DNA of 64,000 nt from Flavobacteriales bacterium (lineage in GTDB: Bacteria; Bacteroidota; Bacteroidia; Flavobacteriales; JASBRU01). Under the pieces are notes generated by a model. It saw only the letters and a program-made list of their open reading frames with translations, was not told the origin of the DNA and made no database searches. Positions 59,470-64,000 of the stretch are shown here, piece after piece. Where the stretch lies: assembly GCA_030149285.1 (NCBI GenBank), contig JASBRU010000004.1:62001-126000 (forward strand). The letters run 5' to 3'. Made by a program: the position numbers and the translations under genes. How positions within the stretch are numbered: the first letter of the stretch is position 1; every line of letters begins with the position of its first letter.

Positions 59470-60048
59470 TCAAATTGATTGTCTTCCTAATACCTCAACC
59501 TGAGAAAGCCAATTTTCTCTTTGTTCTGGTGTTGAAGAATAAACCGGAGTAAATACTGTGGTTTTCACGGGGCTTACTCCACAATACTCCAGCAAGCCCT
59601 GTTTCATCGCTCGTAAGCCAACATTTTTATACACCAGGGAGTAATACCATTTGGGCGTGTCCATTGTAGTAACTATTCTAGCCGACTTCCCTTTAAGAAG
59701 TTTATCCCAAGACTTTGGGTTTCCCCTATGCTTAAATGCAAAGCCTGATAGAAATGTACGGTCAATAAATCCTTTAAGAAGCGCTGGATATGTTCCCCAC
59801 CAAATCGGAAATACAAATACAAGATGATCTGCCTGTTTAATCTTCTGTTGAGCTTCTATAATTTCATGCTCAAGATTATCACCCTTGCCTCTATCCTCTT
59901 TCAGAACCAAGTCGAATTGTATTTTATATAAATGCAAAACCTCACAGTTGTGCCCTGCTTCTTTTGCCGATTGATAATATTTGTCTGCAAAAGCAGTAGA
60001 GAGGCTGTTCTCATTTGGGTGTCCGTTTATAACCACTATTTTCTTCAT
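59470..60048 (-). CDS. Flavodoxin-fold NAD(P)H dehydrogenase (quinone type)
   Basis: 192 residues. The N-terminal VVINGHPNENSLSTAFADKY is the FMN/FAD-binding loop of the NQO1/MdaB/KefF group; FPIWWGTYPALLKGFIDRTFL is the second family motif. Enzymes of this type reduce quinones or electrophiles by two electrons. It heads the minus-strand trio and faces a sigma factor gene, with an inverted repeat between them. This fits the redox genes regularly found beside ECF41/SigJ-type sigma factors. Confidence 0.87.
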   Translation of the reverse strand: MKKIVVINGHPNENSLSTAFADKYYQSAKEAGHNCEVLHLYKIQFDLVLKEDRGKGDNLEHEIIEAQQKIKQADHLVFVFPIWWGTYPALLKGFIDRTFLSGFAFKHRGNPKSWDKLLKGKSARIVTTMDTPKWYYSLVYKNVGLRAMKQGLLEYCGVSPVKTTVFTPVYSSTPEQRENWLSQVEVLGRQSI

Positions 60049-60091
60049 ACTTTAGTACTTTTTGATGTAAAAACAGACAAGTCACCCAAAA

Positions 60092-60117
60092 CGTGACAAA
60101 CTTTTACATTTGTCACG
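60092..60117. promoter_or_regulatory. Inverted repeat in the sigma factor/oxidoreductase divergent region
   Basis: CGTGACAAA-N8-TTTGTCACG, with perfect 9-bp arms, plus another GTCAC at 60081. It lies between the divergent oxidoreductase (start 60048) and sigma factor (start about 60156) genes. TGTCAC is the -35 core reported for ECF41 promoters, and here it faces both ways; a matching -10 (CGTC) at the correct spacing is not evident. It could be a sigma-factor target or a repressor site. Confidence 0.55.
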
Positions 60118-60155
60118 AAAAGCCCCTTTACACTGTTATAAGAGAAAACATTATT

Positions 60156-60995
60156 GTGGAGAATTATCAGAAAATACTGTTTCCTTATGCCTACAATATT
60201 TTAGGCTCAGCAGAAGACGCTAGAGATGCTATACAGGATGTGTTAGTTAAATACTTGCAGGTAAAAACTAAGCCTGAAAATGAAAAAAACTATTTGATTA
60301 GGGCTGTGATTAATCAATCTATTAATCTTAAAAAAAAGCAACAAAAGCTGGCCTATGATAATAACTTACCTCAGCCAATTGTCACGTCTGATTATAGTAT
60401 TCAAACTGAGTTAAATGATTTGGTTTCTTACTCTCTATTGCTCTTATTAGAGAAACTAAATCCAAAAGAACGAGCTGTTTTTATTCTGAAAGAAGCCTTT
60501 GCATACACTCATCAAGAAATTGCGGATGTGTTATCTATCACTGAAGAAAATTCAAGAAAAATTCTCAGCAGGGCATCATCAAAAGTGCATCATCAAAAAG
60601 CGGTTTCTAAAACACATAAGCCTTCTAAAAACCACGAAAAACTAAAACAGTTTATTGAGGCAATTCAACAAAGAAATTTAGAACAGTTACATAGTATTTT
60701 TAAGGAAGATATATCATTTAGAGCAGATGGTGGTAAGCATATGAATGTGGTAGCAAAACTAGCTTCGGGCATCGACAAGGTTTCTGAATTAATGGTGTTT
60801 ATTTACCATAAATTTCAAACCGGGTATGAAATAAGTTATTATGAAGTAAATCACCAGCCCTCTATTTTATACTTTGAAGGTAAGGTTTTAAGAGCATGTC
60901 AAGTTTTTGAAATAGACCCTAAATCCAATAAAATAGCTAGTATTTCCGTAATATTAGATCCTATTAAACTCAACCGTATCTTCCAAAACAACTGA
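60156..60995 (+). CDS. ECF sigma factor with C-terminal SnoaL-like domain (SigJ/ECF41-like)
   Basis: About 279 residues from GTG 60156 (the open frame extends upstream to 60093, but the family begins at YQKILFPYAYNIL). Region 2 (about 1-65), region 4 (about 115-165, LLEKLNPKERAVFILKEAFAYTHQEIADVLSITEENSRKILSRA) and a C-terminal NTF2/SnoaL-like domain (about 180-279) with ISFRADGGKH, close to the DGGGK motif of ECF41. The WLPEP linker of classic ECF41 is missing. In this class the fused domain controls activity and the target is usually the adjacent oxidoreductase gene. No anti-sigma gene is present. Confidence 0.82.
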   Translation: MENYQKILFPYAYNILGSAEDARDAIQDVLVKYLQVKTKPENEKNYLIRAVINQSINLKKKQQKLAYDNNLPQPIVTSDYSIQTELNDLVSYSLLLLLEKLNPKERAVFILKEAFAYTHQEIADVLSITEENSRKILSRASSKVHHQKAVSKTHKPSKNHEKLKQFIEAIQQRNLEQLHSIFKEDISFRADGGKHMNVVAKLASGIDKVSELMVFIYHKFQTGYEISYYEVNHQPSILYFEGKVLRACQVFEIDPKSNKIASISVILDPIKLNRIFQNN

Positions 60996-60996
60996 T

Positions 60997-61692
60997 ATGT
61001 ACATACACAAGCCTTTCTTTATCAAAGCATCTCTCATCTTAATATTTTCATTAGGTTCTTTATTTGCAACCGCACAAAACATATTCGGTTTGTGGGAAAT
61101 CACCGAAGTAAAAATGGGTAATGAAGCAATGACCCCAATTGCAAAATGGACTCGCATAAATTTAGATGGCACATATGAGTCTGGTAATGGATGGCTACAA
61201 AACTCTGAAGGGGTTTGGTCCTATAATGAAAACACAAACTCTTACGCGCCCAAAGAAAAAAACGGTATTACAGACCCTTTTGGTGGCTTTACAGTTACAC
61301 TTTCTGAAAACACAATGCTATGGGAACGAATGGAAGAAGAAGGGGCAATGGTTACAGTAAGTTTACAAAGAATAGATAAGTTACCTAAAGCTCCTGCAGA
61401 TATGGTTGTTGGTTTATGGGAGCTACAAGCTAATCAACCCACTGACGAAGCTCACACAATACATATTCGTTGGGATAGACTCTATAAAAAGCAAATAGGT
61501 AGTGTTACAGAGTATGGGTACTGGAACATCCATGCTCACAGAGTAGAGATTGTGTTTTTTGATGATAGCACTGAGAATCTGAAAAAATGGAAAATTGAAG
61601 TAGATGATAATACATTAAAGCTTATTGGTATATCTGACTCCAACAAAGGAATTGAGCACACCTACAAGCGCCTACATAAGTTTCCTGAATAA
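60997..61692 (+). CDS. Secreted lipocalin-like protein of unknown function
   Basis: 231 residues: signal peptide (about 1-26, ending FATAQ), then two similar halves, each starting with a GLWEI/GLWEL strand (NIFGLWEITEVKMG and VVGLWELQANQPTD) and rich in aromatic residues. The repeat suggests two lipocalin-like beta barrels. It starts 1 bp after the sigma factor stop, so they are likely co-transcribed. I recognise no named family. Confidence 0.6.
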   Translation: MYIHKPFFIKASLILIFSLGSLFATAQNIFGLWEITEVKMGNEAMTPIAKWTRINLDGTYESGNGWLQNSEGVWSYNENTNSYAPKEKNGITDPFGGFTVTLSENTMLWERMEEEGAMVTVSLQRIDKLPKAPADMVVGLWELQANQPTDEAHTIHIRWDRLYKKQIGSVTEYGYWNIHAHRVEIVFFDDSTENLKKWKIEVDDNTLKLIGISDSNKGIEHTYKRLHKFPE

Positions 61693-61697
61693 ATGCA

Positions 61698-62375
61698 TTA
61701 CACAGTTCTTGCAAGTCTAAAGCCTAAGTCGTCAATTTTAAATTTTATGGGGTGGCTACGTCTACGGTTGGTGGCAATACAGCCTCTTGCCTCATCACAC
61801 CAACCCCCTCCACGAAAAATTCGATAAGAGCCATAAACTTCTTCATCATAAATATCTGAGCACCACTCCCAAACATTACCGAGCATATCATATAAGCCCC
61901 AATTATTTGGTGATTTTGCCCCCACATTATGGGTTTGTTGCTCAGAGTTTCCTTTATACCAAGCTATATCATCAAGCTCACCATAACGTATTTCTGTAGT
62001 GCCTGCCTTACATGCATACTCCCATTCTGCTTCGGTTGGTAGCCGATAGCCATTTACTTCTTTATTAAATTTTACTACTTCAGATTCGTTATCAATTATA
62101 TAACACTCTTTTAGCCCTGATTGTACAGAAAGCTGATTACAAAACACTACAGCCTCATGCCAAGTAACACTTTCAACAGGTCTTTTATCGCCCGTAAACG
62201 CTGATGGGGTCTGCCCGGTCAACTCCTTATAAATATCTTGTGTAACAGGATACTTAGCTAAAAGAAATGGTGCTATTTCAACCTGCCACTCTTCTTTTAT
62301 TCTATCGTCTCTCAATAAAACCTTTCCTTTTGGAATAGAAACCATCTCATCTTCATATGCCTTTATATCTGCCAT
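61698..62375 (-). CDS. SUMF1/formylglycine-generating-enzyme-domain protein
   Basis: 225 residues, no signal peptide. FLLAKYPVTQDIYKELTGQTPS, RPVESVTWHEAVVFCNQLS, GYRLPTEAEWEYACKAG and WGLYDMLGNVWEWCSD are the standard SUMF1-domain blocks, and RIFRGGGWCDEARGCIATNRRR ends it. The FGE active-site pair is C-x4-C; here it is C-x5-C, so copper-dependent formylglycine formation is doubtful. Other members of the domain family act as ergothioneine-type or structural proteins. No sulfatase is adjacent. Confidence 0.8.
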   Translation of the reverse strand: MADIKAYEDEMVSIPKGKVLLRDDRIKEEWQVEIAPFLLAKYPVTQDIYKELTGQTPSAFTGDKRPVESVTWHEAVVFCNQLSVQSGLKECYIIDNESEVVKFNKEVNGYRLPTEAEWEYACKAGTTEIRYGELDDIAWYKGNSEQQTHNVGAKSPNNWGLYDMLGNVWEWCSDIYDEEVYGSYRIFRGGGWCDEARGCIATNRRRSHPIKFKIDDLGFRLARTV

Positions 62376-62446
62376 GCGTTATTGAGTTTAATTGGGCATA
62401 AAAATAGCTTTTTGTACTTTTATAGAACTACTATTAACCCCAAATT

Positions 62447-62899
62447 ATGGAAACCCAAACTACCACAAAAGATGGCTTTGCAATCCATCATGATTTTGTA
62501 ATTAAAGCTCCTATAAAAAAAGTATTCGCAGCTATTTCAGAACCCAGTCATTTAATCAACTGGTGGCCACAAAAATGCTCAGGTACACCCAAGCTTGGTA
62601 ATGAGTACAATTTTTATTTTACCGAAGAGTATGACTGGCTAGGTAAGGTTATTGCATGCGAGCAAGACAAAACCTTTCATATAAAAATGACCAAAGCAGA
62701 TGATGACTGGAGCCCTACCTCTTTTGGTTTTGATTTAGAGGAAACCAAAAATGGTGTATTAGTGAAATTTAAGCATAAAAATTGGCCTGCATGTAATGCA
62801 CATTTCAGATACTCATCTTTTTGTTGGGCTATACTATTAAATGGCTTAAGAAATTATGTTGAAAAAGGCATTATTATTCCTTTTGAAGAAAGAGAGTAA
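62447..62899 (+). CDS. SRPBCC/AHSA1-domain protein
   Basis: 150 residues with the START-like helix-grip fold of the AHSA1 group: HHDFVIKAPIKKVFAAISEPSHLINWWPQKCSGTPKLGNEYNF and a final amphipathic helix (FCWAILLNGLRNYVEKG). These proteins bind small hydrophobic ligands or chaperones; the function here is unknown. It is a single gene with no close same-strand partner. Confidence 0.82.
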   Translation: METQTTTKDGFAIHHDFVIKAPIKKVFAAISEPSHLINWWPQKCSGTPKLGNEYNFYFTEEYDWLGKVIACEQDKTFHIKMTKADDDWSPTSFGFDLEETKNGVLVKFKHKNWPACNAHFRYSSFCWAILLNGLRNYVEKGIIIPFEERE

Positions 62900-62984
62900 G
62901 AAAATATTATATATTATTTTCTACGCTTTGAAAATATATATGAAAAAAAATCCGTTAGTAGTGTAGACCAATACCTCTACTACA

Positions 62985-64000
62985 ATGAAACTAACACTAA
63001 CCTCCCTAGCCCTGCTATTGGTATGCTCTATTACCATGGCACAAAATCAAAGCCAAACCCTTTTATTTGATTATGACGACTACAGCTTAAAAAGTAAACA
63101 TCAAAATCAATTACAAATTCTATTAGATAGTTTAGAAAAGTATGATGATTATTCAATAACCATTTCTGGACATACAGATGCAGATGGAAGTGATGAGTAC
63201 AACAAAACCTTATCGCAAAACCGCACAAATTCTGTAAAAGACTATTTTATCGAGCATAATATCCCTTCTGATAAAATAAGTACCGCATCACTAGGTGAAA
63301 AAAAGCCTGTTGCCAATAATAGCTCACTTAGTGGTAAGCAGCAAAACCGTAGAGTAGAAGTAACCATTAATTATATCCATAAAAAAGAAGTAGTAGACAT
63401 TTGGGAATTATACCAGCAGACGATAAACCCACCAAAAGAATATGTTATAAATAATACAAAAGACACTGTTCTGAGATGTGATAAGGGAACGTTGCTTTAC
63501 ATAAAAGCAAACTCATTTATTGATAATGGAACACCCATAAAAGACGAGCAAATTACGCTTCAAGTAAAAGAGGTTTACGATAAGTCTGATATGATATTAG
63601 AAAGTCTAACCACTACATCAAATGGTGCCTTATTAGAAACAGGTGGGATGGTTTACATAAATGCTTTTGGTAAAAATGAGAAACCAGCAGAAATTGCCCC
63701 CGATAAGAGTATAACCGTTTTTAAACCTACCGACAACATTATACAAAACACCTTGCTGTTCACCGGTGAGCGTGACCCACATAATGATGTTATGGATTGG
63801 ACCCCGACAAATTCAACTATGACAGATGCCTCCGCAATAGGCCTTGCTTACTGCAGTAGCGAAGCATTATATAAAAATGTAACCGGTCCCAGAGATAAAG
63901 GCAAAAGGAAAATTGATAATTGCCCATTTTTCTTTTGTAAGATAAATAGGTTCTTTGGAAGCCTTGCTAAGTCAAAAGAAGAAAGAGACAAAACTTCAAA
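62985..64000 (+). CDS. OmpA-family protein with additional beta domain (3' truncated)
   Basis: The frame is open from ATG 62985 to the window end, so 338 residues are seen. Signal peptide (about 1-23, ending TMAQ), an OmpA-C-like peptidoglycan-binding domain near the N-terminus (about 30-125, ISGHTDADGSDEYNKTLSQNRTNSVKDYF ... QNRRVEVTI) and then a beta-rich segment (about 155-250, KGTLLYIKANSFID...ITLQVKEVYDKSDMILESLTTTSNGALLETGGMVYI) of the kind that begins ZU5-like or carboxypeptidase-like domains. An N-terminal OmpA domain is unusual and also occurs at 34503-36110. Confidence 0.8.
   Translation, partial: MKLTLTSLALLLVCSITMAQNQSQTLLFDYDDYSLKSKHQNQLQILLDSLEKYDDYSITISGHTDADGSDEYNKTLSQNRTNSVKDYFIEHNIPSDKISTASLGEKKPVANNSSLSGKQQNRRVEVTINYIHKKEVVDIWELYQQTINPPKEYVINNTKDTVLRCDKGTLLYIKANSFIDNGTPIKDEQITLQVKEVYDKSDMILESLTTTSNGALLETGGMVYINAFGKNEKPAEIAPDKSITVFKPTDNIIQNTLLFTGERDPHNDVMDWTPTNSTMTDASAIGLAYCSSEALYKNVTGPRDKGKRKIDNCPFFFCKINRFFGSLAKSKEERDKTS

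Noticed and set aside
60046-60117. A full ECF41 promoter (TGTCACA-N16-CGTC) for the oxidoreductase.
   Set aside because: The -35-like TGTCAC is present, but the nearest -10-like TGTC is at the wrong spacing, so only the inverted repeat is reported.
60093-60155. Extended start of the ECF sigma factor at GTG 60093.
   Set aside because: The start would lie inside the perfect inverted repeat, and the 21 extra residues do not match sigma factor N-termini.
1-64000. CRISPR array, insertion sequence or phage genes.
   Set aside because: No regularly spaced direct repeats, transposase, integrase or phage structural gene was seen when reading through the window; short repeats noted are operators or promoter elements.

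Overview
The window looks like a chromosomal segment of a Bacteroidota bacterium, most likely a free-living (probably marine) member of the Flavobacteriales. The evidence is the complete moxR-DUF58-batABCDE operon, a PorZ-type type IX secretion (T9SS) component, a secreted phosphatase with a T9SS C-terminal sorting domain, several families largely confined to Bacteroidota (DUF4292, DUF4837, CarboxypepD_reg/plug proteins), AT-rich DNA, and repeated matches to the Bacteroidota -7 promoter element TAnnTTTG with little Shine-Dalgarno signal. The first and last genes are cut by the window edges.

Layout. 1-2.3 kb: partial GNAT acetyltransferase, then a TetR regulator and a FabF-type ketoacyl synthase that share the same 18-bp operator. 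2.3-10.7 kb (minus strand): moxR, DUF58, an extra BatD-like gene, batA, batB, batC, batD and batE, with a tRNA-Ala one base after the batE stop. 10.7-15 kb: a PhoX-type secreted phosphatase preceded by 11-bp-spaced Pho-box-like repeats, then a di-haem peroxidase. 14.9-18 kb: ridA, a YiiX-like lipoprotein, an acyltransferase and an AlkD-like gene, with a chimeric alkD/ridA scar in the middle. 18.1-23.5 kb: ileS, a DksA-like gene, lspA and a glycosyltransferase. 23.7-30.4 kb: a TPR-like protein, asd, uvrC and a patatin/outer-membrane fusion. 30.4-33.7 kb: two CarboxypepD_reg proteins, an ECF sigma factor and a membrane protein placed as its anti-sigma. 33.8-39.5 kb: Crp/Fnr regulator, OmpA-like protein, iodotyrosine-deiodinase-like nitroreductase, gpsA, M28 peptidase. 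39.7-50.8 kb: a long envelope run (flippase, dut, nucleotidyltransferase, TPR lipoprotein, DUF4292, EnvC-like, tatA, gatA, MltD-like, DUF4837). 50.8-53.9 kb (minus): porZ-recO. 54-64 kb: tRNA-Arg and accessory-looking genes (a half tRNA-Arg, DUF4365, PadR pair, zinc-ribbon protein, serine hydrolase, a SigJ/ECF41-like sigma factor facing an oxidoreductase operon, SUMF1-domain and SRPBCC proteins, partial OmpA protein).

Most of the window is housekeeping and envelope biology. The least ordinary items are: (1) exact TAnnTTTG-N4-start-codon spacing at four genes, implying leaderless mRNAs; (2) Pho-box-like repeat arrays before phoX; (3) a chimeric alkD/ridA scar that records the joining of two divergent versions of one locus; (4) a barrel-less TonB-plug protein encoded in one operon with a sigma factor and a TPR membrane protein; (5) a half tRNA-Arg bordering accessory DNA; and (6) a halotyrosine-dehalogenase-like flavoprotein. 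All functional calls rest on reading the sequence and remembered family motifs; no database search was run.
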